Source: JBFWVD01 sp050246915 | GTDB taxonomy: Bacteria > Actinomycetota > Acidimicrobiia > Acidimicrobiales > Ilumatobacteraceae | Direction: 5' to 3' | Assembly: GCA_050246915.1 (NCBI GenBank) | Contig: JBFWVD010000003.1 | Location: 1-64,000 of the forward strand | DNA length: 64,000 nucleotides | Shown: piece after piece, positions 44,687 through 54,683 of the stretch | Layout of the letters: each line of letters begins with the position of its first letter | How positions within the stretch are numbered: the first letter of the stretch is position 1 | The notes under the pieces: generated by a model | What the model was told of the DNA's origin: nothing | Databases searched by the model: none | The model's input: the letters and a program-made list of their open reading frames with translations, nothing else | Made by a program: the position numbers and the translations under genes

Positions 44687-45427
44687 GTGACCGAGATCCC
44701 CGAACATCTATTGAAGCGATCCCGAGAGCGCCGCGGCGCGGTCGGGCTGCCAGGCGGCGAGGGTTCCTCCGACGCCTCCGGCAGCGCATCGTCGACCTCC
44801 GCTCCCGCGGTCGCGGCCAAGGCCGCGCCTGCTGCTGCGGCCAAGGCGCCGGCGCCGGCGCCGAAGGTGGCCGCCCCCAAGCCTGATCGCCCCGAGGTGC
44901 TCGCCGCGAAGACCCGCAAGAAGATCCCGTTCTGGGCCATGCCCGTACTGGGCCTTCTGCCGGTATGGCTGTTCATCTATGCCGAGGCGATGAGCCCGCC
45001 GACGGTCACCGTCACCGGCCCACTCGCCGAGGGCGCTGCGCTCTACACCGAGAAGGGTTGCTCCGGTTGCCATGGCGCCACGGGCGGCGGCGGTGCCGGG
45101 TATCAGCTGAGCGAAGGATCGGTCCACAAGACGTTCCCGAAGTTCGAAGATCAGCTCGCCTTCGTGGCCAACGGCAGCCCGGCTGTCGGCACGCCGTACG
45201 GCGACCCGGCGGTGGGGCGCATCAGCGGAGCCCGAGGCGGCGCGGTCATGGCCGTGTGGAAAGAGCAGCTGACCGGACCTGAACTCATCGCCGTGGTGTG
45301 CCACGAGCGGTTCAGCCTCCAAGGACTCAGCGGCGACAACCCTGGGGACTATGCCGAGGAATACGCCGAGTGGTGCGCACCGGAGGCCCCGAAGTTCCTC
45401 GAAGCAGAAGAGGCAGCCGCCGGCTGA
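44687..45427 (+). CDS. Membrane-anchored monohaem cytochrome c
   Basis: A 246-aa protein. It begins (V)TEIPEHLLKRSRERRGAVG, then an Ala/Pro/Lys-rich linker (about 28-78), one hydrophobic helix at 82-99, and a c-type domain with a single haem site Cys125-Ser-Gly-Cys-His129. A later VCHERF is not a haem motif. GTG 44687 is chosen because ggaaagg lies six nt upstream; the in-frame start at 44636 lacks this. It is divergent from the bc-nuo run and shares the N-terminal motif with its cytochrome b C-terminal half, so it probably works with that complex. Confidence 0.88.
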   Translation: MTEIPEHLLKRSRERRGAVGLPGGEGSSDASGSASSTSAPAVAAKAAPAAAAKAPAPAPKVAAPKPDRPEVLAAKTRKKIPFWAMPVLGLLPVWLFIYAEAMSPPTVTVTGPLAEGAALYTEKGCSGCHGATGGGGAGYQLSEGSVHKTFPKFEDQLAFVANGSPAVGTPYGDPAVGRISGARGGAVMAVWKEQLTGPELIAVVCHERFSLQGLSGDNPGDYAEEYAEWCAPEAPKFLEAEEAAAG

Positions 45428-45491
45428 TCGCCCACGGGCGTCACGCCCGGCGCGCAACCCCGACACGCAACCCAGCACTTGACTCGTGTGT

Positions 45492-45532
45492 GACACGGGA
45501 CCGGCCACACGGTCGGTCCCGTGTCGCGTTTT
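45492..45532 (+). terminator. Rho-independent terminator after the cytochrome c gene
   Basis: A perfect 12-bp stem (45492-45503 with 45514-45525) with a 10-nt loop is followed by gcgtttt. It lies 64 nt after the cytochrome c stop and 29 nt before the next gene. Confidence 0.75.
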
Positions 45533-45560
45533 GGCGATCGGTGGACCACACTGTCGAGTC

Positions 45561-46850
45561 ATGAGCGACCAGCGTCCCCAGCCGGAGCGAGCCCGCCGAG
45601 CGGAGGCGCATGTTTACGACGTCGTCGTGATCGGCGGCGGCCCGTCCGGCAGCGCAACGGGCTATTGGCTGGCCGAGGCCGGACACGATGTGTGCGTCGT
45701 CGAGCGCAAGGTCTTCCCCCGTGACAAGACCTGCGGCGATGGCCTCACGCCACGAGCGGTGAAGCAACTCACCGACATGGGCCTCGCCGAGCCGCTCGAG
45801 ATGTTCCATCGCTACAACGGCCTGCGAGCAACCGGGCACGGCATGTCGCTCGAGTTGCAGTGGCCGTCGCACCCGCTCTATCCATCGCACGGCTTCGTCG
45901 TGAAGCGCCGAGAGCTCGATCACATGGTGGCCAACCACGCGGTCAAGGCGGGGACCACGATGATGCAGGGCACCGAAGCGATCGCCCCCATCGTCGATCG
46001 CGGGTTCGTTCGCGGTGCAGTGGTCAAGAACAAGGAGTCGGGCCAGACCCAGGAGTTGCGAGCGAAGTACGTCGTCGTCGCCGACGGAGCGAACAGCCGC
46101 TTCGGCCGAGCGCTCGGCACCAATCGGAACAAGGTGTACCCGCAAGGCATGGCCATCCGCAGCTATTGGGAGAGCCCACTGCACGCCGAGCCGTGGATCG
46201 AATCGGCCCTCGATGTGCGTGATCGCAACGGCAAGACGCTTCCCGGCTACGGCTGGATCTTCCCGTGCGGCGACGGCACGGTGAACGTCGGCGTCGGTTT
46301 GCTCTCGACGTTCAAGGACTACAAGAGCGTCAACACGACCCATCTGTTGCGGGAGTACGCAGCCACCGCTCCGGGCTATTGGGAACTCGACGCCGAACAT
46401 CCGGTGTGCGAGCCGACCGGTGGCCGGCTGCCGATGGGCGGATCGGTGGGGCCGAAGGTGGGGCTCACACACCTCGTGGTGGGCGACGCCGCCGGCAGCA
46501 TCAACCCGTTCAACGGCGAAGGCATCGACTACGCCTACGAGACCGGCCGCATGGCCGCCCAGGTACTGTCCGACGCTCTGCGCACCGGCGACTCACAAGC
46601 GCTGCAGCAGTACTCCAAGATGATCGACGATGAGTACGGGCAGTACTTCAAGGTGGCCCGCCTCTTCGCCAAGGTCATCGGCCGGCCGGCCCTCATGAGC
46701 CAGCTCACCCGCGTCGGCATGCACTCCCACACGCTCATGGAGTGGGTGTTGCGCATCATGGCCAACCTGCTGCGCCCGGACGAGCTCGGTCCCGCCGAGG
46801 CCGCGTACAAAGCGGCGGCGGCCATCGTGCGTCTCGCCCCCGACGCCTGA
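45561..46850 (+). CDS. Geranylgeranyl reductase family flavoprotein, possible menaquinone reductase
   Basis: A 429-aa FAD enzyme. The Rossmann motif VVVIGGGPSGSATGYWLAEA starts near residue 21, the family motif DKTCGDGLTPRAV includes Cys58-Gly-Asp60, and the second FAD motif is VVGDAAGSINPFNGEGIDYA. The family reduces isoprenoid double bonds; in mycobacteria MenJ saturates one double bond of the menaquinone tail. The place between respiratory and haem genes fits MenJ, but phospholipid or carotenoid substrates are possible. ATG 45561 is the conserved start. Confidence 0.85.
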   Translation: MSDQRPQPERARRAEAHVYDVVVIGGGPSGSATGYWLAEAGHDVCVVERKVFPRDKTCGDGLTPRAVKQLTDMGLAEPLEMFHRYNGLRATGHGMSLELQWPSHPLYPSHGFVVKRRELDHMVANHAVKAGTTMMQGTEAIAPIVDRGFVRGAVVKNKESGQTQELRAKYVVVADGANSRFGRALGTNRNKVYPQGMAIRSYWESPLHAEPWIESALDVRDRNGKTLPGYGWIFPCGDGTVNVGVGLLSTFKDYKSVNTTHLLREYAATAPGYWELDAEHPVCEPTGGRLPMGGSVGPKVGLTHLVVGDAAGSINPFNGEGIDYAYETGRMAAQVLSDALRTGDSQALQQYSKMIDDEYGQYFKVARLFAKVIGRPALMSQLTRVGMHSHTLMEWVLRIMANLLRPDELGPAEAAYKAAAAIVRLAPDA

Positions 46851-46891
46851 GTGGCGCCCACCAGCTGATCACCTTCGATGACTGGAGAATC

Positions 46892-46912
46892 CGCCGACGA
46901 CAGACGTCGGCG
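46892..46912. terminator. Possible terminator hairpin between convergent genes
   Basis: An 8-bp stem (cgccgacg with cgtcggcg, loop acaga) lies in the 70-nt gap between two convergent genes. No T-run follows on either strand, so the assignment is weak. Confidence 0.35.
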
Positions 46913-46920
46913 AATCGTCG

Positions 46921-48299
46921 TCACTTCGCTCGTGACGCGACTTCAGCGGCAGCCGCTGACGCCAGATCGGTGACGCGCTCGAGTTCGTCCTTGCTGTGCA
47001 TGATCGACGGGAACATCACCTCGTAGGCGCCGGGCGCCAACGCCACACCGCGATCCAACATGGCGTGGAAGAACGCCGCGTAGAGCTTCTCGTCGGTGGA
47101 CTTGGCCGTGTCGTAGTCGACAGCCGGTGTCGAGGAGAAGTGCAGACCCAGCAACGGTCCGACCACCGGGATCGTGATGGGGAGACCGTGCTCGCTGATG
47201 ACCGCTCGCAACCATCCGGCCAACTGCTCGGCGCGGCCTTCCATCATCATGAAGACGCTCTCATCCAACTCCCCGAGCGCGGCCAAGCCGGCAGCCGTGG
47301 CCAGAGGGTTTCCGCTGAGCGTCCCCGCTTGGTACACAGCGCCGAGCGGAGCGAGCACTTCCATGATGTCGCGTCGACCACCGAAGGCGCCGATGGGCAG
47401 TCCGCCCCCGATGACCTTGCCGAAGCACGTGAGATCGGGTCGCACCGCGTAACGCGCTTGCGCCCCGCCGAGACCCAGACGGAAGCCGGTGATGACCTCG
47501 TCGAAGATCAACAAGGCGCCGACGCGATCGCACTCCGAGCGAAGGCCCTCGAGGAAGCCCGGCAGAGGTGCGACCAGACCCATGTTGGCGGCCACCGGCT
47601 CGACGATGACCGCGGCGACGGTGTCGTCCAATGTCGGCACCACGTTGTAGGGCGCAACCAGAGTTGACGACACCGCCGAATCAGGCACACCGGCCGAGCC
47701 CGACAGGCCGAGCACCGCGACACCGCTACCACCGGCGGCCAGCAACGCATCGCCGTGGCCGTGGTAGTTGCCGGCGAACTTCACGATCTTCGATCGGCCG
47801 GTGAACCCGCGCGCCACGCGGAGCGCTGTCATCGTTGCCTCGGTACCGGAGTTCACCAGGCGGACCATCTCGCAGCTGGGCACCCGCGCGCTGATGGCCT
47901 CGGCCAGACGGACCTCACGGGCTGTGGGCGCGCCGTAACTCGTGCCATCGACTGCGGCCTTGGTGATGGCCTCGACGATCTTGGGATGAGCGTGCCCCAG
48001 GATGATGGCGCCGTAGCTCTGCACGAAGTCCGTGTAGCGCTTCCCTTCCACGTCCCACACGTAGCCACCATTGGCTCGGGCCACGAAGTAGGGCGAACCA
48101 CCCACCGACTTGAACGCCCGCACCGGCGAATTGACCCCACCTGGGATGACCTTCACCGCCCGTTCGTACAACTCGGCGTTGGTGAACGCGGTGCCACGGC
48201 ACACCACCGGATCGCAGAGCGCGTCCTGACAACGGTTCGGATCACACACGGGGAGAGTCACGACGTTCCCTTCACAGGCACAGTCATTCACAGGCACAG

Positions 48300-48303
<4 letters not shown>
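46921..48303 (-). CDS. hemL: Glutamate-1-semialdehyde 2,1-aminomutase with a Cys-rich N-terminal extension
   Basis: A 460-aa PLP enzyme that turns glutamate-1-semialdehyde into 5-aminolevulinate. Core blocks: VIPGGVNSPVRAFKSVGG, LVNSGTEATMTALRVARGFT, FDEVITGFRLGLGG, and the PLP lysine in CFGKVIGGGLPIGAFGG (about Lys296). The core begins at about residue 36. Before it, if GTG 48303 is used, lies a stretch with six Cys (NDCACEGN, VCDPNRCQDALCDPVVCRG), four of them at five-residue intervals. GTG 48303 overlaps the hemB stop; GTG 48261 is an alternative that drops two Cys. Confidence 0.94.
48271..48302. repeat. 16-bp tandem duplication at the hemB-hemL junction
   Basis: ttcacaggcacagtca occurs exactly twice, at 48271-48286 and 48287-48302. 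The second copy reaches into the GTGA stop-start overlap of hemB and hemL, so the duplication also repeats the tga/gtg signals. Confidence 0.85.
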
Positions 48304-49294
<991 letters not shown>

Positions 49295-49298
<4 letters not shown>

Positions 49299-49969
49299 GA
49301 TCCGAATCGTACGGCCAGAGCGGCCAACGAGACCTCGGCCAGCGACGACACGATCCGATCGGCGGCCGAGACATCGTGACCCCCGGTCAGCGCGTGGGGC
49401 ACCGCCACCGTGTACAGCCCTGCGGCAACGGCCGCCGTGACACCGGTGTGGGAGTCCTCGAACGCCACTGCACAACCCGGCTCGACGCCCAGATCGGCGC
49501 ACGCCAACAGATAGGGATCGGGATGCGGCTTGCCGCGCGGGACGGTGTCGATGGCCCGGATGGTTCGGACACGATCGCGCACACCGAGCCGGGTGAGGTG
49601 ACGATGCACCCAACCGAGATCGGAGTTGGACGCGATCCCGACCGGAACGTCGAGGGTGTCGGCCTCATCGAGGAGCGCGAGCACTCCCGGCAGGATCGGT
49701 TGCGTGTCGTTGAGATCGTGATGCACCGCACTTCGACGCCCGGCGGCCCGATCGCGATCGACGGGCCCGACGATCTGCTCGAGTTGATCGAGCCACGGCA
49801 CACCCCACGACACCCCGATGACCGGCGCCCACGTCTCGATGGTCAACTCGGCACCGTGTTCGGCCCACACCAACCGCGTTGCTTCGTACTCGACCCATTC
49901 CGTGTCACACACGACGCCGTCGAAGTCGAACACCACCGCACAGAGGCAGGCCGCACCCTCGGCGCTCAT
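49295..49969 (-). CDS. HAD-superfamily hydrolase in the haem operon
   Basis: A 224-aa HAD protein with an alpha-helical cap: motif I FDFDGVVCDTEW, motif II IASNSD, motif III RGKPHPDPYLLA, motif IV AFEDSHTGVTAA. This is the beta-phosphoglucomutase/GPH-like branch. It overlaps both hemD and hemB by stop-start contact, so it is part of the operon. The substrate is unknown; a phosphatase step in tetrapyrrole synthesis is not known, and a house-cleaning role is as likely. Confidence 0.85.
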
Positions 49970-50748
49970 GAGGTCACCGAACCGTCGAGCGCCCCGATGG
50001 TGGCGCTCACCAGCCCGGGTAGCGAGTGCTCAGCAGCAACCGCGGTGACCTCGAGACCGCGCTCACGCGCCGTTGCCGCCGTGACCGGGCCGATGCACAC
50101 CACCACGTCGGGCACGTTGGCCGCTCCCGCAGCTTGGACGTAATTGGCCACGGTGGACGACGACGTGAAGGTGATCGCGTCGGCCGACGCCGCATGGGCG
50201 ATGAGCGATGCGTCGAGCACCGCTGGGATGGTGCGATACGCGATCACCGCGTCGACGGTCCAGCCCTTGGCCCGCAGCCCGTCGACCACGATCGGACGGG
50301 CCGCCTCCGCTTGAGCCACCAGGACCCGTCCCGGACCCTCATCGAACGCCTCCACGAGGCCCTCGCCCACGAACCGTTCGGGCACCAGTTCGACCGACCA
50401 GCCATATGCCCCGAGCACGTCAGCAGTGCCAGGACCCACCACCGCGATGCGTGCCGACACATCTTCCCGGCTGAGCCCTGCCGACCGAGCAGCCGTCACC
50501 AAACGCGAGGCGCCATTGCCGGAGGTGACCACGATCCAGTCGTAGCCCCCAGCGGTGGCGGGCTCCGCGGCGGCCGCCACAGCGACGTTGAGCCCAGCTC
50601 CGCCGTCGAGGGGCTCGACGATGGCGATCGTCGGCACTTCGATGACCACTGCGCCCGCGTCAGCGAGGAGCGCCGACAAGGTGCCGACCTGATCGACAGC
50701 GCGGGTGACGACGATGCGTCGTCCCGCCAACAGACCCGGCGAGGTCAC
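49966..50748 (-). CDS. hemD: Uroporphyrinogen-III synthase
   Basis: A 260-aa two-domain protein: GRRIVVTRAVDQVGTLSALL, DWIVVTSGNGASRLV, IAVVGPGTADVLGAYGWSVE, VDAVIAYRTIP, ADAITFTSSSTVANYVQAAG, VVCIGPVTAATARERGLEVT. HemD closes hydroxymethylbilane to uroporphyrinogen III. Its GTG start overlaps the hemA stop directly, so the usual hemC gene is missing between them. It is a stand-alone HemD, not fused to a SUMT domain. Confidence 0.92.
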   Translation of the reverse strand: MTSPGLLAGRRIVVTRAVDQVGTLSALLADAGAVVIEVPTIAIVEPLDGGAGLNVAVAAAAEPATAGGYDWIVVTSGNGASRLVTAARSAGLSREDVSARIAVVGPGTADVLGAYGWSVELVPERFVGEGLVEAFDEGPGRVLVAQAEAARPIVVDGLRAKGWTVDAVIAYRTIPAVLDASLIAHAASADAITFTSSSTVANYVQAAGAANVPDVVVCIGPVTAATARERGLEVTAVAAEHSLPGLVSATIGALDGSVTS

Positions 50749-52007
50749 GCCAGATCGAACAGATGCCGCAACGACTCCGACAATCGCTCACCACGTGGCG
50801 TTCCCGCGGCGTCCTTGAGGCGCACCGTCGGTTCGTGCAACACCTTTGCCATGAGACCGCGTGTGATCTGCTCGACCAGTTCGCGTTGCGCTGGGTCGAG
50901 CGAGTCGAGACGGGTGCGGAACCGCTCGAGCTCCGCGACGCGCAGCGCCTCGGCGTGCTCGTGCAACTGGGCGACCAGCGGCGCGGCGGTTCGGGCCGAC
51001 ACCCGATCGACGTAGCGCACGACCTCTGCCTCGATGATGTCGTGCACCGCCCCGATCTCGGCCCGACGCTCGGCCAGGCCGCGCTCGGCGAACGTGCGGA
51101 GACCATCGAGGTCGAACAGGCTCACGCCATCGAGGAGGGCCACCGACGGGTCCACGTCGCGCGGTACGGCGACGTCGATGATGAGCAGAGGTCGTCCGTT
51201 GCGATCGGCCATCGCGTCGGCGATGTCGGCATGCTCGAGCATGATCGATGATGCGCCGGTGGAGGTGAGGAGCAGGTCGACCTCACGAAGCGCGGCACCG
51301 ACATCGTCGAGCGAGATGGCTCGACCGGCGACCCGTTCGGCCAACGCCAGTGCCCGCTCCTTGGTGCGGTTGGCCACGCGGATGTCGGCCACTCCAGCAC
51401 CGGCGAGGCTCACGACCATGCCCTCGCCCATTTCGCCGGCACCGAGCACCAGCACCTGTCGCCCGACGAGCGAGCCCAACTCGTTCGCGGCCATCTCCAC
51501 CGCGGCCGCCGACACCGATGCGGTGTGGCGCCCGATGGAGGTCTCGGTGCGAGCCCGCTTGCCGACTTCGATGGCGTGACGGAAGAGCATGTTCAGCGTG
51601 GTGGCGCTGGTGCCCTCAGCCTGCGCTCGCTCCCACGCGGTTCGTACCTGGCCGAGGATCTCGCTCTCGCCGAGCACGGCCGAATCGAGCCCGGCGGCCA
51701 CGGAGAACAGATGGGTCACCGCAGCATCGTCGTAGTGCGAGTAGAGATGGTGCGAGAACTCTTCGGGAGCGAGATGCCCCAACTCGGAGAGGAAGTCCCG
51801 CACGTCCGCATACGCGCCGTGGAATCGCTCGGCCACCGCATAGATCTCCGTGCGGTTGCAGGTGGACAGCACCACGACTTCAGCGAGGTTGTCCCGGCTG
51901 ACGAGGTCGTGCAGCACCTTGGTCAGACCGAGATCGTCGATCGTGACGCGCTCGAGCAGATCCAGCGGCACCGTGCGGTGGTTCAACCCGATCACGACGA
52001 CCGACAC
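50745..52007 (-). CDS. hemA: Glutamyl-tRNA reductase
   Basis: A 420-aa enzyme. VVLSTCNRTEIYAV contains the catalytic Cys50, with the NADPH motif VLVLGAGEMGEGMV and substrate residues in GLDSAVLGESEILGQVRTAW. It reduces glutamyl-tRNA to glutamate-1-semialdehyde for hemL. The start GTG 52007 (SVVVIGLNHRTVPL) has AAAGGAG upstream; the open frame to 52388 crosses the divergent gene and is not used. It leads the haem operon. Confidence 0.95.
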   Translation of the reverse strand: MSVVVIGLNHRTVPLDLLERVTIDDLGLTKVLHDLVSRDNLAEVVVLSTCNRTEIYAVAERFHGAYADVRDFLSELGHLAPEEFSHHLYSHYDDAAVTHLFSVAAGLDSAVLGESEILGQVRTAWERAQAEGTSATTLNMLFRHAIEVGKRARTETSIGRHTASVSAAAVEMAANELGSLVGRQVLVLGAGEMGEGMVVSLAGAGVADIRVANRTKERALALAERVAGRAISLDDVGAALREVDLLLTSTGASSIMLEHADIADAMADRNGRPLLIIDVAVPRDVDPSVALLDGVSLFDLDGLRTFAERGLAERRAEIGAVHDIIEAEVVRYVDRVSARTAAPLVAQLHEHAEALRVAELERFRTRLDSLDPAQRELVEQITRGLMAKVLHEPTVRLKDAAGTPRGERLSESLRHLFDLA

Positions 52008-52195
52008 GATGCTCCTTTCCGCGTTCAACGTCACGCAGGCCCGAAGTTCCGCCAGCCCCGAACGAGGCAAGACGAGGCCGCGGCCCCGCGGGTCAGGGCC
52101 GTGTCGAATGATAGGTCCCCGTCGGCCAGCAAAAGCCATCCGGTGAGCGTTTCGATGACGTTGGTCCCAGCGGTCGGCCGTACCATCGCGGATCG

Positions 52196-53005
52196 ATGGT
52201 GGATTCCAAGACTGCACTGGCCGCGGCCGCCACCGTCGTCGCGCTGGCGTTCGCGGCATCGACGTTCGATCGTTGGCTGTCGCGTCGCCGACGCCACGAA
52301 CTGGCGTGGTCCATCTCGCTGCTGCAGTTCGCCGTGGCGTCGGCCGCTCTGTGGGTGGGCGCCACGGCCGGATGGGACCTGCCGACATTCCGCGTCTTCT
52401 TCCTCTTCGGCGCGATCTTGAACGTGCCCTGGCTGGCCCTCGGCTCGATCTACCTGTTGAGCGGACAACGCACCGGGGACCGTTGGGCCGTCGTGGTGTC
52501 GCTGCTGAGTGCCATGGCCATCGGGGTCATGATCGCTGCCCCGACCAAGGCTCCGCTGCCGGCATCGGGACTTCCCCAAGGTCGCGAGGTCTTCGGGGTC
52601 CTGCCTCGCGTGCTCGCCGCAGTGGCTTCGGGCGTCGCCGCGACGTTCGTGATCGTCGCCGCCATCTGGTCAGCGGTGCGATTGCTGCGCGGGCGCTCGC
52701 GATCGGCCAACGCGCCGGCAGTCGCACGACCGGGACAGTTGGCACTCGGCAACGTGATCATCGCCGTCGGCACGGCGATCCTCGGCGCCAGCGGAACCCT
52801 CACCGGGCGGCTCGGTCAGGAGCAGGCGTTCTCGGTGACCTTGGCGGTGGGCATCGTCGTGCTCTTCGCCGGTTTCCTGATCGCGACTGGCGCCAGCGCG
52901 CCTCGCAGGGCCGAGCGCGTACCGACGGTCGACCTCACGACCGACGGCGGCGATCCTTCAGCGAAGCTCTCGTCGCAGGAGCTTGCCGCCCAGAGCCTTC
53001 GGTAG
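52196..53005 (+). CDS. Multi-pass membrane protein of unknown function
   Basis: A 269-aa protein with about seven hydrophobic segments (from LAAAATVVALAFAASTF to VGIVVLFAGFLIATGA) and a polar C-terminus. Basic RRRRHE follows the first helix. Such proteins occur beside lipid and haem genes in Acidimicrobiia, but I cannot name a function. It is divergent from hemA (188 nt apart) and overlaps the end of the convergent ligase gene by 48 nt. Confidence 0.75.
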   Translation: MVDSKTALAAAATVVALAFAASTFDRWLSRRRRHELAWSISLLQFAVASAALWVGATAGWDLPTFRVFFLFGAILNVPWLALGSIYLLSGQRTGDRWAVVVSLLSAMAIGVMIAAPTKAPLPASGLPQGREVFGVLPRVLAAVASGVAATFVIVAAIWSAVRLLRGRSRSANAPAVARPGQLALGNVIIAVGTAILGASGTLTGRLGQEQAFSVTLAVGIVVLFAGFLIATGASAPRRAERVPTVDLTTDGGDPSAKLSSQELAAQSLR

Positions 53006-54454
53006 CTCGTCGACGAACAACACCTTGCTCGGACACTTGTAGCGAGCCAAGCGCTCGCCGCAGTACTCGATGAGGGTGTCCTCACCGACGTTCGACCCGG
53101 GCTCCGCCACCACGAACGCCTTGACCGCTTCACCGGTGAGCGGATGGGGCACGCCCACCACCGCGACCTCGGCAACATCGCGATGGCCCGCCAGCACCGC
53201 TTCGACCTCGGCTGGATACACGTTGAAGCCCGAGACGATGACGAGATCCTTCATGCGATCGACGATCGAGAGCCGCCCGTCGGCACTGCGGACGGCGACA
53301 TCACCGGTACGCAGCCATCCGTCACCGGTGAGCACCCGCGCCGTGCCATCGGGATCGTTCCAGTAGCCAGCGAAGACGTTCGGCCCTCGCACCCAGATCT
53401 CGCCCGGCTCGCCGTCGTCGACATCGTCACCGTCGAGATCGACCAAGCGGACCTCGACGCCGGGGAGCACCGTGCCGATCGTGCCGGCAACCGGATCCAT
53501 CTGCACCGAGGACGTGACGACGGGGGCGGCCTCCGTGAGGCCGTAGCCCTCCCGGATGGGCACGGAGAACCGCTGCTCGAACGCCCGGGCCGTCTCGACC
53601 GGCAACCGGGCACCGCCCGACAGTGCCAGCCGTACGCCGGCGAAGGCATCGGGATCGGCCTCGTGGAACTGCGCCCACGCCCCCCACATCGGTGGCGCTC
53701 CGGGCACGACGGTGCAGCCCCGCTCGATGATGGTCTCCAGCGCCGTGGACGGATCGAAGCGCTGCACCAGGACCACCGTGGCTCCAGCGGCCAGCGCGAT
53801 GCCGAGCACTGCGTTCAACCCGAAGATGTGGAACAAGGGGAGAACGCCGAACACGACGTCGGCCGAGGTGAGCGCACCCGCGGCCTGGTTCTGGTCGATG
53901 TTCGATCGGAGGTTGCCGTGGGTGACGATCGCGGCCCGCGGCGCACCGGCGGTCCCGCTGGTGAACATGAGCAGCGCCGGTGCGTCGGGGCCCACGGGCA
54001 CGATGGGAGCAGGCGGGGATACCACCAGGGAGTCGAACCAGATGGCATCGCTGTCGTCCCATTCAACGGTGACCACGGAGCGCACCGATGACCGCGAGGC
54101 CGGGTCCATGGTCTGCCAGGTCCCTCGGGCCGCCGCCGCGACCACGGCCACGACGGGCTTCACGTCCTCGATCTCACGGGCCAACGCCGGACCCGGGTCG
54201 GTCGGGTTCAGCGGGACGGCCACGGCGCCGATGCCGAGCACGGCCAGGTAGGAGACCACGAAGCTGCGGTCGTTCCCGCACACGAGCGCCACTCGATCGC
54301 CGGGCTGCACCCCGAGACCCAGTAGTCCTCCCCGGACGGAGGCCACCTGGTGGCGCAAGGCGCCATAGGTCGTGGGGCGACCACGGGACCACAGCGCGAC
54401 GTGATCGTCTCCATGGCCCTCGATGAGCTCTGCCAGGTTCACAGCGGTGTTCAC
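52958..54454 (-). CDS. AMP-dependent acyl-CoA ligase/synthetase
   Basis: A 498-aa ANL-superfamily ligase: LLMFTSGTAGAPRAAIVTHG (phosphate loop), GYGLTEAAPVV, GWLRTGDVAVRSADGRLSIV, DRMKDLVIVSGFNVYPAEVE, and the catalytic lysine in PKALGGKLLRRELR. It activates a carboxylic acid, probably a fatty or short aliphatic acid, as the CoA ester. The start is GTG 54454 or 54457 (ggaaggg upstream). It stands alone, convergent with the membrane protein gene. Confidence 0.88.
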   Translation of the reverse strand: MNTAVNLAELIEGHGDDHVALWSRGRPTTYGALRHQVASVRGGLLGLGVQPGDRVALVCGNDRSFVVSYLAVLGIGAVAVPLNPTDPGPALAREIEDVKPVVAVVAAAARGTWQTMDPASRSSVRSVVTVEWDDSDAIWFDSLVVSPPAPIVPVGPDAPALLMFTSGTAGAPRAAIVTHGNLRSNIDQNQAAGALTSADVVFGVLPLFHIFGLNAVLGIALAAGATVVLVQRFDPSTALETIIERGCTVVPGAPPMWGAWAQFHEADPDAFAGVRLALSGGARLPVETARAFEQRFSVPIREGYGLTEAAPVVTSSVQMDPVAGTIGTVLPGVEVRLVDLDGDDVDDGEPGEIWVRGPNVFAGYWNDPDGTARVLTGDGWLRTGDVAVRSADGRLSIVDRMKDLVIVSGFNVYPAEVEAVLAGHRDVAEVAVVGVPHPLTGEAVKAFVVAEPGSNVGEDTLIEYCGERLARYKCPSKVLFVDELPKALGGKLLRRELR

Positions 54455-54644
54455 CACACCCTTCCCGCATCGGATGGCCGATGGGACCAGCGTAGGCCCG
54501 CGCCGGCGGGACCACCCGAACTCGGTCGACGCAAGGCGACCAACGCCCCCCGACCGCCCCTGGACGGGGCTCAACGGGCGATCAGGACGATCCGAGGGAC
54601 ATTTCGACCGTCACTTCCCTATGTCTTCCCCAAGTTCGGGCCAG

Positions 54645-54658
54645 GTTCGTTTACGAAC
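54645..54658. promoter_or_regulatory. Perfect palindrome upstream of the CAP-domain gene
   Basis: GTTCGTTTACGAAC is a 6-bp inverted repeat with a 2-nt centre, 25 nt before the start of the CAP-domain gene. It could be an operator. The GTTC/GAAC arms are in the reverse order of the actinobacterial LexA box, so I do not call it one. Confidence 0.3.
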
Positions 54659-54683
54659 GTGTTACGACGACCGATAGTTGACG

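Noticed and set aside
45297..45312. A second haem site in the monohaem cytochrome c (VCHERF)
   Set aside because: It lacks the CxxCH pattern.
54645..54658. LexA (SOS) box before the CAP-domain gene
   Set aside because: The arms are GTTC...GAAC, the reverse order of the actinobacterial GAAC...GTTC box.
54455..54683. Possible cyclic-di-AMP riboswitch before the secreted CAP-domain gene
   Set aside because: I looked for the conserved ydaO core because such genes often have it, and could not find it.
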